Under the pieces are notes generated by a model that saw only the letters and a list, made by a program, of their open reading frames with translations, had not been told where the DNA came from and searched no databases. From Streptococcus cuniculi (GTDB taxonomy: Bacteria; Bacillota; Bacilli; Lactobacillales; Streptococcaceae), in the NCBI RefSeq assembly GCF_001921845.1, contig NZ_MSJM01000008.1:1-64000 (forward strand): DNA of 64,000 bases, written 5' to 3'. Positions 23,353 to 32,614 of the stretch are shown piece by piece. Position 1 is the first letter of the stretch. Each line of letters starts with the position of its first letter. The translations under genes were made by a program, and so were the position numbers.

Positions 23353-24783
23353 ATGGAAAATAGAAGAATAATACCAGTTTTTGAATGTGGAAAGGATGGG
23401 GAAAAGAATAGCGAAGGTATTGCTAGTTATCGAATTCCTGCTTTATTGAAGACAAAGAAAGGCACGTTGATTGCTGGAGCCGATCGTAGGCGGGAGCATA
23501 GCTCTGATTGGGGGAAAATTGACATGGTTGTCCGCCGGAGTCATGACAATGGTGAAACTTGGGAAAACCCAATTACGTTGCTGGACCTACGTGAAAATTT
23601 ACAAGGAGAAGATCCAGGTTTAAGATCACCTTTCAATATTGATATGGTATTGTTACAAGATCCATCTACAGAACGTATTTTCGCCTTATATGATATGTGG
23701 GTAGAAGGCCGTGGGACATTTGGTATGTTAGAGGCAGAGAATCCGTATGATCGTTATACCCATATTGAAGGACGAGCTTACTTAAACATTTATAAGGAAG
23801 GCGTGGAACAGCCCTATACGGTTAGAGAAGGTGGCGTTGTGTTTTCACCAGAAGGAGAGAGAACTTCTTTCAAGGTTGTGATGCAGAGCGATGAGCCACT
23901 CTATACTGATTTAGGTGACTTATATGAAGGAGAGCGGTTGCGAGGAAATATTTTCCATCGTCTTCGTTCAGACAATCCGTTTACGATTACTTCAAAATCA
24001 TTTATTTGGCTCTCTCATAGTGATGATGAAGGACAAACTTGGTCTTGCCCTAGGGACATTACAGATCAAATATATGAACCATGGATGGCATTTTTAGGAA
24101 TGGGACCTGGAGTAGGTATTGCGTTAAAACAGGGTGAACATGAAGGTAGACTAGTGGCTCCTATCTATACAACAAACGATACTAAAGAGCTGAAAAGTCA
24201 AGCGGCGCGAATCATTTTCTCAGATGATCATGGACAAACTTGGCAGTGTGGAGCTTCTGTCAATGATGATCGTGTGTTGTCAACAGGAGAAGTCATTCAA
24301 TCGGCTACGTTTACTGATGAATTAGCGCAAACCACAGAGGCGGTGCCAGTGGAATTAAATGATGGGCGTATTAAATTATTTACAAGAAATTTAAATGGCC
24401 ATATTCAAGTAGCAACTAGTGTAGATGGTGGCCAGAGCTGGACTCGATTTGATGAGTATCCAGACCAAGTGGATGTTTATTGTCAATTGTCCGCTGTTCA
24501 GACTGTACAGGATAATAAAGAGTATGTACTGGTCGCTAATGCTAACGGTCCTGCACGAACAAATGGAGTGATTCGTGTAGCAGAGGTCTTGCCAGAAGGT
24601 GAGTTACACTGGTTAGGATATTCCTTAATTCAGGAAGGAGAGTATGCTTATAACGCCTTGCAACAAGTTGGTCCAACAGAGTTTGGGGTCTTATATGAGC
24701 ATACAGAAAAACCTTATAACTATTATCATCTGCTTTATCAGAAAATAGAGTGGTCTGATATTTTGGAGAATTTAGTAAAATAG
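23353..24783 (+). CDS. GH33 exo-alpha-sialidase without signal peptide
   Basis: A 476-residue sialidase that releases terminal sialic acid. The RIP motif is YRIPALL (Arg27), an acid/base Asp candidate is Asp52, four Asp boxes are seen (SHDNGETW at 63-70, SDDEGQTW, SDDHGQTW, SVDGGQSW), a triad Arg lies in RIKLFTRN, and the nucleophile Tyr is in EYAYNAL (about 431-433). It has no signal peptide, lectin domain or LPXTG, unlike pneumococcal NanA, NanB and NanC, so it should act in the cytosol on imported glycans. It is followed closely by nanE. Confidence 0.92.
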   Translation: MENRRIIPVFECGKDGEKNSEGIASYRIPALLKTKKGTLIAGADRRREHSSDWGKIDMVVRRSHDNGETWENPITLLDLRENLQGEDPGLRSPFNIDMVLLQDPSTERIFALYDMWVEGRGTFGMLEAENPYDRYTHIEGRAYLNIYKEGVEQPYTVREGGVVFSPEGERTSFKVVMQSDEPLYTDLGDLYEGERLRGNIFHRLRSDNPFTITSKSFIWLSHSDDEGQTWSCPRDITDQIYEPWMAFLGMGPGVGIALKQGEHEGRLVAPIYTTNDTKELKSQAARIIFSDDHGQTWQCGASVNDDRVLSTGEVIQSATFTDELAQTTEAVPVELNDGRIKLFTRNLNGHIQVATSVDGGQSWTRFDEYPDQVDVYCQLSAVQTVQDNKEYVLVANANGPARTNGVIRVAEVLPEGELHWLGYSLIQEGEYAYNALQQVGPTEFGVLYEHTEKPYNYYHLLYQKIEWSDILENLVK

Positions 24784-24796
24784 GAAACGTGGAAAT

Positions 24797-25501
24797 ATGG
24801 AAAGAATATATAAGCAATTAATTGTTTCCTGTCAAGCTTTAGAGAATGAACCGTTACACAGTCCGTATATCATGAGAAAGATGGCATTGGCTGCTTGTCA
24901 AGGAGGTGCGGCTGGTATTCGAGCAAACTCTGTAATAGACATTGAAGCAATTAAAGAAGAAGTAGATTTACCAATTATTGGTATTATTAAACGAGATTAC
25001 GATCATGCAGATGCTTTTATTACTGCAACAATGACAGAGATAGATGAATTGATGTCTGCGAAGCCAGATATTATTGCCGTAGATGCAACGAGTTCTAGCC
25101 GGCCTAATGGCGAAAGTTTGGAAGAATTTTTTAGGAAAATCAAAGAAAAATATCCGGATCAATTATTAATGGCAGACTGTTCGACAGTTTCAGAAATGGT
25201 ATTTGCAGATCAACTGGGGTTTGATTTTATTGGAACTACATTGGTTGGCTATACGAAGCAGAGCAAGGGCGATAGGATTGAAGAGAATGATTTTGAAATT
25301 ATTCGCTTAGCGTTGGATCAAATAAAGCATCCTTTGATTGCTGAAGGAAATATTGATACTCCTGAGAAGGCAAGGAGGGTGTTAGAGATTGGTGCCCATA
25401 GTGTAGTTGTTGGTTCGATTATTACACGTCCACAGTTAATTACAAAAGCATTTGTGGATGAGATTCAACATTTGAATGAACTAGACACAAGAGTTCGCTA
25501 A
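24797..25501 (+). CDS. nanE: N-acetylmannosamine-6-phosphate 2-epimerase
   Basis: A 234-residue TIM-barrel enzyme that turns ManNAc-6-phosphate into GlcNAc-6-phosphate, the last dedicated step of sialic acid use. Motifs of the family are clear: GGAAGIRANS, LPIIGIIKRDY (with the conserved Lys), DATSSSRPNGE and the phosphate loop VVGSIITRP near the C-terminus. It is 13 bases after the sialidase. Confidence 0.95.
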   Translation: MERIYKQLIVSCQALENEPLHSPYIMRKMALAACQGGAAGIRANSVIDIEAIKEEVDLPIIGIIKRDYDHADAFITATMTEIDELMSAKPDIIAVDATSSSRPNGESLEEFFRKIKEKYPDQLLMADCSTVSEMVFADQLGFDFIGTTLVGYTKQSKGDRIEENDFEIIRLALDQIKHPLIAEGNIDTPEKARRVLEIGAHSVVVGSIITRPQLITKAFVDEIQHLNELDTRVR

Positions 25502-25542
25502 TTTGGTGCACGTTATCCGAGAGTAGACAAGGGAATGTTGTT

Positions 25543-27498
25543 ATGAAAAGTCCAGTTTTTCAGATGGGTGAGTCTGTTCGGAGACTTTTACAAAGTAACG
25601 AAAGCCTCGTTTGGGTAGTTACGGGTGGTGAAAGTGCTGTTGGTGGATTCAGCCAGACACAAGGTTGTAGAAATTATGTGGGACATTTTGAAGAATACCT
25701 TCGTTGGGAACGGAGAGCTAAAGATTTAGAACGTTCTGCTCAAATTGCAACGATGCAGCGATATGTTTTTAACTCTGCAAAAGCTGGATTGACATTGAAA
25801 AAGTTGCTAGGGAATTTTGAAAAACATATTCAGCAATATCATCCAAATATTGTTTCGTACCATATTGGCTACGAAGATATTCTTAAGGGAAAAGACTACC
25901 TTCAAGAATTTCAAAAGGAACTAGACGAATTTTTAGTGCGAGTTTTAGCATTGGAGTATAGAACTTGTAAAGTGGTTATTCAAATTTGTCATTCAACGAA
26001 AGACGAATGGTTCAATAGCTTAATTGCAGACTATGCTCAAGTTGTTTTAGCTGTTGTTAATCGTTACAAGAGTGAAAAAGCCTATGATAACATTGTGGTT
26101 GTTCGTCATGATGAATTAACAAAGACAGAATCTTTTAAATCTACTTGTCTAACAGATGATTTATATCTAAATGCGTATGGTCACTTAGAGATAGGGAGAC
26201 AACTTAGTGAGGCAACTATTGGGACATCAGAGCATTATCCAGGTAAAGATGTATCTTTGGAGTTCGTTAACCGTTGCCACACGGCTCACTATGTAGCGAT
26301 TTCTCCTACGATTTCTCCTACAGACGATGGGATTTGTGTTTCCTTACCAAAAGAGTTTCAATCGGAAATCTGGGAGTATGTACTTGAGACAGGAAATCAG
26401 AAAGTGCAGCAAAAGGGGATTGAAAATAAGGCGTTTATCCCCAGAAAGTTTTTAGTCGGAGACTACACGCTAAAAACAAAGATTAGCGGGAGGCAAATTC
26501 AGCTAAAAACAATTTTTGGAACAGGCGGTATTTCTGAAAGTCTGCCCCAACAAAAAAATACAATTGCTAGCCTAGAGAGTGTGTTTAGAAGCAAAGAGTC
26601 TCTAAATTGGCTATTTATGGGAGACTCCATTACTCATGGAGCCTTGTGGACTTTTGGATACGACAGCACACCACAGATTATTGAAAAGTATTTACATGAT
26701 GTATTGGGAAGGCGAGAAGATGTCATTCTAAATACAGCAGTGTCAGGTTCGACCATCTCTGAAACACTATCACACTTTGAGCAACGATTCAATCGTTATC
26801 AACCAGATATTGTTTGTTTGATGTTGGGAACGAATGATAGTCAACAGATTTCGCCTGCTGCCTATTATAACGAACTGAAAGAACTGGTCCATTTGTTACG
26901 CAAAAGAGGGAGTACAATTATTTTAAGGACTCCCCCTCCTTCCCTTAGATATGAGAATATCATTGAATATGCTAATCAGGTACAAAAATTAGCTACTCAA
27001 GAAGAGGTGATACTCATTGATCACTATGATACCTTCTCGGCGATATTGGATACCTATCCTTATTTATGGGATGCTAAGTATTGCATCATGAGTGATAGTC
27101 CTCCTCTTCATCCGGGACCGAATGGTCATATCATGATGGCGAAGGATATTTTAGATGGACTAGGGTTATGGGAGGAAAGTCTGTTTTCTGATACATGGTA
27201 TGGAGCAGAGCTTCCAACTGTAAATGTTGACATTGTGGATGCATTGTTGCTCCATTCACAGGAAAATGTAGGAGTGAATATTCAGCAATTAGAAGAGAGG
27301 TTGCAAGTTCCTATTGGAAGTATCACCTTATCTCTTGTTGATAAGAGTGGGAGTAAGATAAGATCTGTTGAGCAATCTCAAGGAATAGCTTGGTTAAACG
27401 ATCTTGATAGAGATCAACTGGGTACAATTCAAGTAGAAGTACGACCACGCTATACAGCTATTATTTATAAAGGTATTGTCCCGTTTCCTTTCCAGTAA
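25543..27498 (+). CDS. Double-domain SGNH hydrolase, probable sialate/glycan O-acetylesterase
   Basis: A 651-residue cytosolic protein with two SGNH-type units. The C-terminal unit (about 345-550) is canonical: GDSITHG with Ser362, GTNDS, and LHPGPNGH with His523. The N-terminal unit (about 20-230) is divergent: GGESAVGG with Ser31, GYED in place of GxND, and NAYGH. A beta-rich link lies between them and a small domain at the end. Both serines seem usable. The place between nanE and the anomerase points to removal of O-acetyl groups from sialic acids. The N-terminal domain might have another substrate. Confidence 0.8.
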   Translation: MKSPVFQMGESVRRLLQSNESLVWVVTGGESAVGGFSQTQGCRNYVGHFEEYLRWERRAKDLERSAQIATMQRYVFNSAKAGLTLKKLLGNFEKHIQQYHPNIVSYHIGYEDILKGKDYLQEFQKELDEFLVRVLALEYRTCKVVIQICHSTKDEWFNSLIADYAQVVLAVVNRYKSEKAYDNIVVVRHDELTKTESFKSTCLTDDLYLNAYGHLEIGRQLSEATIGTSEHYPGKDVSLEFVNRCHTAHYVAISPTISPTDDGICVSLPKEFQSEIWEYVLETGNQKVQQKGIENKAFIPRKFLVGDYTLKTKISGRQIQLKTIFGTGGISESLPQQKNTIASLESVFRSKESLNWLFMGDSITHGALWTFGYDSTPQIIEKYLHDVLGRREDVILNTAVSGSTISETLSHFEQRFNRYQPDIVCLMLGTNDSQQISPAAYYNELKELVHLLRKRGSTIILRTPPPSLRYENIIEYANQVQKLATQEEVILIDHYDTFSAILDTYPYLWDAKYCIMSDSPPLHPGPNGHIMMAKDILDGLGLWEESLFSDTWYGAELPTVNVDIVDALLLHSQENVGVNIQQLEERLQVPIGSITLSLVDKSGSKIRSVEQSQGIAWLNDLDRDQLGTIQVEVRPRYTAIIYKGIVPFPFQ

Positions 27499-27529
27499 TG
27501 TTTGGAAGGTGGGGTAATGAGGTGTTAAG

Positions 27530-27982
27530 ATGATAATTACAAAATTGAGTCATTTTTCCAGATATGTTGATTTAAATCCATATTTTAAAGACTTGGGTTT
27601 ATTTATAGAGGAAAGTGATATGTCTTCTTTTCAAGAAGGTCCTTTAGATATTTTAGGGGAATTTTTGTACGGCAATTGTTTTCGATATGTTGCGGATGGA
27701 ACAACAGGAGATTTTTTTGAAGGCCATCACAATTATATAGATGTTCATGTAGTGGTGGAAAATACAGAATGTATTGCTGTGACCTCGGCAGACAAAGTTG
27801 TTGTTCGTGATCCATATGATGTAGAAATTGATGCTGAATTGTATGATGGTGTTGCAGAACAAGTTATTCAGTTGCAAGTTGGTGATTGTATCATTCTATT
27901 TCCAGAGGATTTGCACCAGCCTAAAATTCGTGTAAATGACTTGCCAGTTAAGAAAGTAGTGTTTAAAGTGGCTGTTTTCTAA
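27530..27982 (+). CDS. YhcH/YjgK/YiaL-family protein, probable sialic acid anomerase
   Basis: A 150-residue cupin-fold protein. The family includes NanQ, which speeds conversion of alpha- to beta-sialic acid so that the lyase can act. Typical residues are visible in EGHHNYIDVHVVVE (about 64-77) and in FPEDLHQPKI (about 124-133). It lies just before nanA, in line with that job. It is the last gene of the AT-rich block. Confidence 0.85.
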   Translation: MIITKLSHFSRYVDLNPYFKDLGLFIEESDMSSFQEGPLDILGEFLYGNCFRYVADGTTGDFFEGHHNYIDVHVVVENTECIAVTSADKVVVRDPYDVEIDAELYDGVAEQVIQLQVGDCIILFPEDLHQPKIRVNDLPVKKVVFKVAVF

Positions 27983-28007
27983 AAATATAATAAGAAATGA
28001 GAAATAA

Positions 28008-28925
28008 ATGAAAAACTTAGAAAAATATCATGGAATTATCCCCGCATTTTATGCGTGTTATGATGAAAATGGTGAGATTAGTCGTGAAGGTGTTCGTAGC
28101 TTGACCGAGTACTTCATTGCAAAAGGTGTGCAAGGTTTGTATGTCAACGGCTCTTCTGGCGAATGTATCTACCAAAGTGTGGCAGACCGGAAAGTGGTCT
28201 TAGAAGAAGTCATGGCAGTGGCCAAGGGCAAACTAACCATTATTGCCCATGTTGCCTGCAACAATACTAAAGACGGTATCGAATTGGCACGTCACGCAGA
28301 AAGCCTTGGGGTTGATGCGATTGCAGCGATTCCGCCGATTTACTTCCGCCTGCCAGAATACTCGGTTGCCCAGTATTGGAATGACATGAGCGCGGCAGCT
28401 CCAAATACAGATTTTGTGATTTACAATATCCCGCAGTTGGCGGGCGTAGCGTTGACACCGAGCCTTTACAAGGAAATGCTCAAAAACGAGCGCGTCATCG
28501 GGGTGAAAAATTCCTCTATGCCAGTGCAGGACATTCAAACCTTTGCCAGTCTTGGTGGAGATGACCATGTGGTCTTCAACGGCCCAGATGAGCAGTTCTT
28601 GGGCGGTCGCTTGATGGGGGCTGCTGGTGGTATCGGTGGTACCTATGGTGCCATGCCAGAACTCTTCCTCAAACTCGATCAATTGATTGCGGATAAGGAC
28701 TTGGAGACGGCTAAAGAACTCCAATTTGCTATTAACGCGATTATTGGACGCTTGACCGCTGCGCGTGGCAATATGTATGGCGTTATCAAGGAAGTCTTGC
28801 GTATCAATGAAGGCTTGAATTTGGGTAGTGTACGTTCGCCTCTTACTCCAGTTTGTGAAGACGATAAAGAGATTGTTGAAGAAGCTGCACGCTTGATTCG
28901 TGAAACCAAGGAACGGTTCTTATAA
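28008..28925 (+). CDS. nanA: N-acetylneuraminate lyase
   Basis: A 305-residue class I aldolase that splits sialic acid into ManNAc and pyruvate. The Schiff-base Lys167 is in GVKNSS, the proton-relay Tyr in DFVIYNIP, and the GxSGE loop reads NGSSGECI (about 47-54). The gene is clearly GC-richer than the genes before it (35 of 60 bases are G or C at 28561-28620, against 20 of 60 at 26041-26100). Confidence 0.96.
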   Translation: MKNLEKYHGIIPAFYACYDENGEISREGVRSLTEYFIAKGVQGLYVNGSSGECIYQSVADRKVVLEEVMAVAKGKLTIIAHVACNNTKDGIELARHAESLGVDAIAAIPPIYFRLPEYSVAQYWNDMSAAAPNTDFVIYNIPQLAGVALTPSLYKEMLKNERVIGVKNSSMPVQDIQTFASLGGDDHVVFNGPDEQFLGGRLMGAAGGIGGTYGAMPELFLKLDQLIADKDLETAKELQFAINAIIGRLTAARGNMYGVIKEVLRINEGLNLGSVRSPLTPVCEDDKEIVEEAARLIRETKERFL

Positions 28926-28972
28926 GAAAAAACTTGCGGGAATTGGTTTCCTGTGAGAAGAAGAGGTGGCTC

Positions 28973-29869
28973 ATGAAAACATATGTTGCCATTGATATTG
29001 GTGGGACCAGTATCAAATACGGTTTGATTGATGAAAACGATCAGTTGGTTGAAAGCCATGAAATGCCGACAGAGGCTCATAAGGGTGGGCCTGCGATTTT
29101 GGAAAAGGTGGCGGGGATTGTATCTGGCTATCTTGAAACAGTCAGTCTGTCTGGGATTTGCATTTCCTCAGCAGGGATGGTCGATCCTGATAAGGGAGAG
29201 ATTTTCTATGCAGGTCCGCAAATTCCAAACTATGCTGGCACCCAGTTTAAAAAGGACTTGGAAGCCCAGTTTGGCATTCCTTGTGAAATCGAAAATGATG
29301 TCAACTGCGCGGGGCTGGCAGAAGTCATCTCGGGTAGTGGCAAGGGAGCAAAGGTGGCGGTTTGCTTGACCGTGGGAACAGGCATCGGGGGTTGTCTCTT
29401 GATTGACTCCCAAGTCTTTCATGGCTTTAGCAATTCAGCCTGCGAGGTGGGTTATCTCCATCTGCCAGAAGGCAGTTTCCAAGATTTGGCTTCAACGACT
29501 GCCTTGGTTCGCTACGTTGCAGAAGCGCATGGGGACGATGTGGCAGATTGGAACGGACGACGGATTTTCCAAGAAATTGAAAAGGGCAATCCGCTCTGCA
29601 AGCAAGGTGTGGATCGCATGGTGCATTATCTTGCCAAAGGGATTGCCAATATTTGCTATGTAGCCAATCCAGAGGTTGTGATTTTAGGCGGTGGAATCAT
29701 GGGACAAGAAGCGATTTTGAAACCGAAAATTCAAGAGGCTTTGACAGCTAATCTCGTATCAAGTATCGCAGAAAAGACCAAGATTGTCTTTGCCCAACAC
29801 CAGAATACAGCTGGTATGTTTGGCGCTTACTATCATTTCAAGCAGAAAAGTGAAGTTCGAAAAGCCTAG
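28973..29869 (+). CDS. nanK: ROK-family kinase, probable N-acetylmannosamine kinase
   Basis: A 298-residue ROK kinase. The ATP-binding DIGGTSIKYGL is at the N-terminus (about 6-16), a second phosphate motif is TVGTGIGG, and substrate residues are in EVGYLHLPEG. The zinc-binding Cys cluster of many ROK proteins is absent. It would phosphorylate ManNAc from NanA for NanE. The ATG at 28973, after AAGAGGTGG, is chosen over a TTG 39 bases upstream. Confidence 0.9.
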   Translation: MKTYVAIDIGGTSIKYGLIDENDQLVESHEMPTEAHKGGPAILEKVAGIVSGYLETVSLSGICISSAGMVDPDKGEIFYAGPQIPNYAGTQFKKDLEAQFGIPCEIENDVNCAGLAEVISGSGKGAKVAVCLTVGTGIGGCLLIDSQVFHGFSNSACEVGYLHLPEGSFQDLASTTALVRYVAEAHGDDVADWNGRRIFQEIEKGNPLCKQGVDRMVHYLAKGIANICYVANPEVVILGGGIMGQEAILKPKIQEALTANLVSSIAEKTKIVFAQHQNTAGMFGAYYHFKQKSEVRKA

Positions 29870-29894
29870 TTATTAGGTCAGAAAGGAAAGAGGC

Positions 29895-30722
29895 ATGGTA
29901 TCATTAGAGAAAAATGTGGTTCCGATGATTGAAGCGGTTTACAGTGATTTCACGCATATTGAGCGGAAGATTGCGGATTATTTTCTCGCAGAAGCTGTGG
30001 CAGAAGATGATTTGTCTGCCAAAACGGTGTCTGAAAAGCTCTATGTCTCCCTGCCTTCTCTGACACGCTTTGCCCAGAAATGCGGTTTTACAGGCTATCG
30101 GCAGTTTGTCTATGCCTTTCAAGAAGTCAGTTCAACGACGGATTCGCCCCATGTCAATCGAGATTTGACCAAGCATGTCTTGTCGGATTATGGTGAGCTG
30201 TTGAATAAGACCTACTCCTTGATTGATGAAGAGCAGTTTGTGCGGGTAGGACATCTCTTGAACAATGCCAAGCGGGTCTACATCTATGGTCAGGGAAGTT
30301 CAGGTCTTGTAGCGCGGGAAATTGAGTTTCGCTTTATGCGGCTAGGAATGGCCTGTAAGGCGGTCACCGACGACCACATGATTCGGATGAACCGTGTGAC
30401 CTTAAATGAAGAATGTCTGGTGATTGGCATTTCTGTTTCAGGTGAGTCCATGAGCATTATCAATGCGGTGCGTGATGCGCGTGAAGCTGGCGCTAGTATG
30501 GTTCTCTTGACTTCAAAAAATCGGCAGGAATTGCGTGATAATTGTGACGAATTGGTGCTGGTTGCCATCAAGAAAAATCTGGCGCAGGGCACGATGATTT
30601 CCCCGCAGTTTCCGGTGCTCGTGGTCATTGATATTTTCTATGCCTACTATATTGATTTGGATCGGGATGCGCGGCATAAATTATTCACCAACACGCTCTC
30701 GGCCTTACAAGTGACGGAATAA
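29895..30722 (+). CDS. RpiR-family (SIS domain) regulator of the nan locus, C-terminus altered
   Basis: A 275-residue regulator with an N-terminal RpiR helix-turn-helix (SAKTVSEKLYVSLPSLTRFAQKCGF, about 40-64) and a C-terminal SIS sugar-phosphate domain (about 115-255). It probably senses a ManNAc or GlcNAc phosphate. It now ends SALQVTE and stop. A second copy of its last 42 bases at 37059-37100 continues in frame for DVDENEM and a stop before a terminator, which suggests that the original protein was seven residues longer and that the reading frame was cut by an insertion. Confidence 0.88.
   Translation: MVSLEKNVVPMIEAVYSDFTHIERKIADYFLAEAVAEDDLSAKTVSEKLYVSLPSLTRFAQKCGFTGYRQFVYAFQEVSSTTDSPHVNRDLTKHVLSDYGELLNKTYSLIDEEQFVRVGHLLNNAKRVYIYGQGSSGLVAREIEFRFMRLGMACKAVTDDHMIRMNRVTLNEECLVIGISVSGESMSIINAVRDAREAGASMVLLTSKNRQELRDNCDELVLVAIKKNLAQGTMISPQFPVLVVIDIFYAYYIDLDRDARHKLFTNTLSALQVTE
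30678..30719 (+). repeat. Left copy of the 42 bp direct repeat (3' end of rpiR)
   Basis: The 42 bases from aaattattcaccaac to caagtgacggaa are repeated without change at 37059-37100. The left copy is part of the intact regulator gene. Confidence 0.95.
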
Positions 30723-30771
30723 CTCGATATACCTTTTTAAGGTTATTGTATTAGCAAGGATGATATAAATA

Positions 30772-32586
30772 ATGACCCCAAAAACCATTGAGCAAGATAA
30801 GGAAGATTTTGCAAGGAAGTCGCAGGAGGAATTGCAGAATCAGGAACTCTTAGTTGGGAGTTTCACAGATTCTAATCGTCAATATCGCCAGGTCGATTAC
30901 AATAGCTGTGTAGAGAAAAGTTGTCGTTCACAACAAATAGTAGCATGGAGAAATGATATAGCAGTATCCCAGATCACTGTAGTTGCTAAAGATCAGGATT
31001 TGCACAATGTTTCTGTTTTGATAGATGACTTTGTAGATGGACATAAATGTTTGACATCCGAACATATTTCAGCAACCTTTGTAAAATCAGTTATGGCGTA
31101 TACGGGTATGTTAGGATATGGTAGTACGACACGCCCGATACCAGATGGGAACCGTGAAGAAGCTACGGAAGTTTTGTATTCGTCGCATCCGATTGACATA
31201 CATGCCTATCATTTGCAAAATATTTGGATTACGATAAACATTCCAAAAGATACAGTTGCTGGGAACTATTGTGGGAAAATTAAGATTGTAGCTGATGAGC
31301 TAAAAAAACCATTAGAGTTTTTCTATTCTTTAAAAGTACAAGATCTTGTCTTATATGATGTTGTAGATTTCAAAAATGAAGGTTTTGATATTGAGCTGTG
31401 GCAAAATCCCTATGCAGTAGCAGAATATTACAACCTTTTTCCGTTTTCTGAAGAACATTTTGCAGTGCTTCGACCGCATATGGAAAAATATAAGGAAATA
31501 GGTGGTCACGCTCTTACGGTCACAATAGTTGATGAGGCTTGGGGTGGACAAACTTATAGTAAGAATACGTTAAAGTTTCCCTCTATGGTAAAGTGGATAT
31601 GCTCTATAGATGGCTCTTTTTCTTTTGATTATACAGATTTTGATAAATGGGTTACTTTTAATCGTACCTTAGGGTTAGGCGATAAGATTGTTGCTTATAG
31701 TTTGGTACCTTGGACAAATAGCATTCGTTATTTTGATGAGCGACATCAGACTTATAAAGTGCTTGATGTACAAGTTGGGACAACGGCTTATGAGATAGTG
31801 TGGCGAATGTTTTTGAAGGATTTCATGTGTCATGTAGAAGAAAAAGGCTGGAAGGATTTTATTTACATCGGCATTGATGAACGTGGTTTCCATGAGCAGG
31901 CTTTTGACCTTATAGAGAGTGTAGTAGGAGATGACGGGCTACCTTTTAAAATAGCTGGAGCGATGGATAGCTTTGTCAGTAAGAAACCTTTAGCAATGAG
32001 AGTGACTGATTTAACAGTTGGTTCAGTTGCTATTAAGGCGTATTTGACTGAGTTTGAAAACCTGATAAAAGAACGTGAAAAGTTAAATTTACGGACAACA
32101 ATGTACACGTGTACGGGACACATTCCTGGGAATTTCTCGTTGAGTGATCCTGGTGAAAGTTATTGGACGATGCTATATGCTGCTTCGGTTGGAGTAAAAG
32201 GGTATCTGCGATGGGCGTATGATTCCTGGGTTGAAAATCCGTTAGAGGATACGACACACAATGCTTTTGAAGCTGGAGATACTTTTTTAATTTTTCCAGA
32301 TGAGAGAACAGCGCCTCATCCTAGGTCAAAGTCGAGTCTGCGCTTAGAAAAGCTGGCAGAAGGAGTGCGTGATGTCAATAAGATACTTATGTTGAAGAAA
32401 ATAGCACCGATATATGAGAATCATATTAATCTGTTATTAAAAACGATAAAGCCTACGTACGAACATCATTCTTTATACTTGACTGAAAAAGGCAAAAAAG
32501 AGTTAGCGGAGGATATGCGGGAGTTTAAACAAAAATTGCATGATGTAGCTGATGAAATAATAGAATATTTGAACAATATCCTATGA
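30772..32586 (+). CDS. GH123-like (formerly DUF4091) glycosidase, probable beta-N-acetylgalactosaminidase
   Basis: A 604-residue cytosolic protein. The N-terminal part (about 60-195) is beta-rich with the family phrase DTVAGNYCGKI, and the C-terminal barrel carries IYIGIDERGF with the adjacent Asp369-Glu370 pair expected for substrate-assisted catalysis in GH123. The late motif GYLRWAYDSWVENPLEDT is a hallmark of the DUF4091/GH123 catalytic domain. Known GH123 enzymes remove beta-linked GalNAc from glycosphingolipid glycans. No signal peptide. First gene of the module inserted after rpiR; the nearest ribosome site, AAGGA, is rather far (11 bases) from the ATG. Confidence 0.78.
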   Translation: MTPKTIEQDKEDFARKSQEELQNQELLVGSFTDSNRQYRQVDYNSCVEKSCRSQQIVAWRNDIAVSQITVVAKDQDLHNVSVLIDDFVDGHKCLTSEHISATFVKSVMAYTGMLGYGSTTRPIPDGNREEATEVLYSSHPIDIHAYHLQNIWITINIPKDTVAGNYCGKIKIVADELKKPLEFFYSLKVQDLVLYDVVDFKNEGFDIELWQNPYAVAEYYNLFPFSEEHFAVLRPHMEKYKEIGGHALTVTIVDEAWGGQTYSKNTLKFPSMVKWICSIDGSFSFDYTDFDKWVTFNRTLGLGDKIVAYSLVPWTNSIRYFDERHQTYKVLDVQVGTTAYEIVWRMFLKDFMCHVEEKGWKDFIYIGIDERGFHEQAFDLIESVVGDDGLPFKIAGAMDSFVSKKPLAMRVTDLTVGSVAIKAYLTEFENLIKEREKLNLRTTMYTCTGHIPGNFSLSDPGESYWTMLYAASVGVKGYLRWAYDSWVENPLEDTTHNAFEAGDTFLIFPDERTAPHPRSKSSLRLEKLAEGVRDVNKILMLKKIAPIYENHINLLLKTIKPTYEHHSLYLTEKGKKELAEDMREFKQKLHDVADEIIEYLNNIL

Positions 32587-32614
32587 GATGAAGTATTGTG
32601 GAAATGGAATCGTA

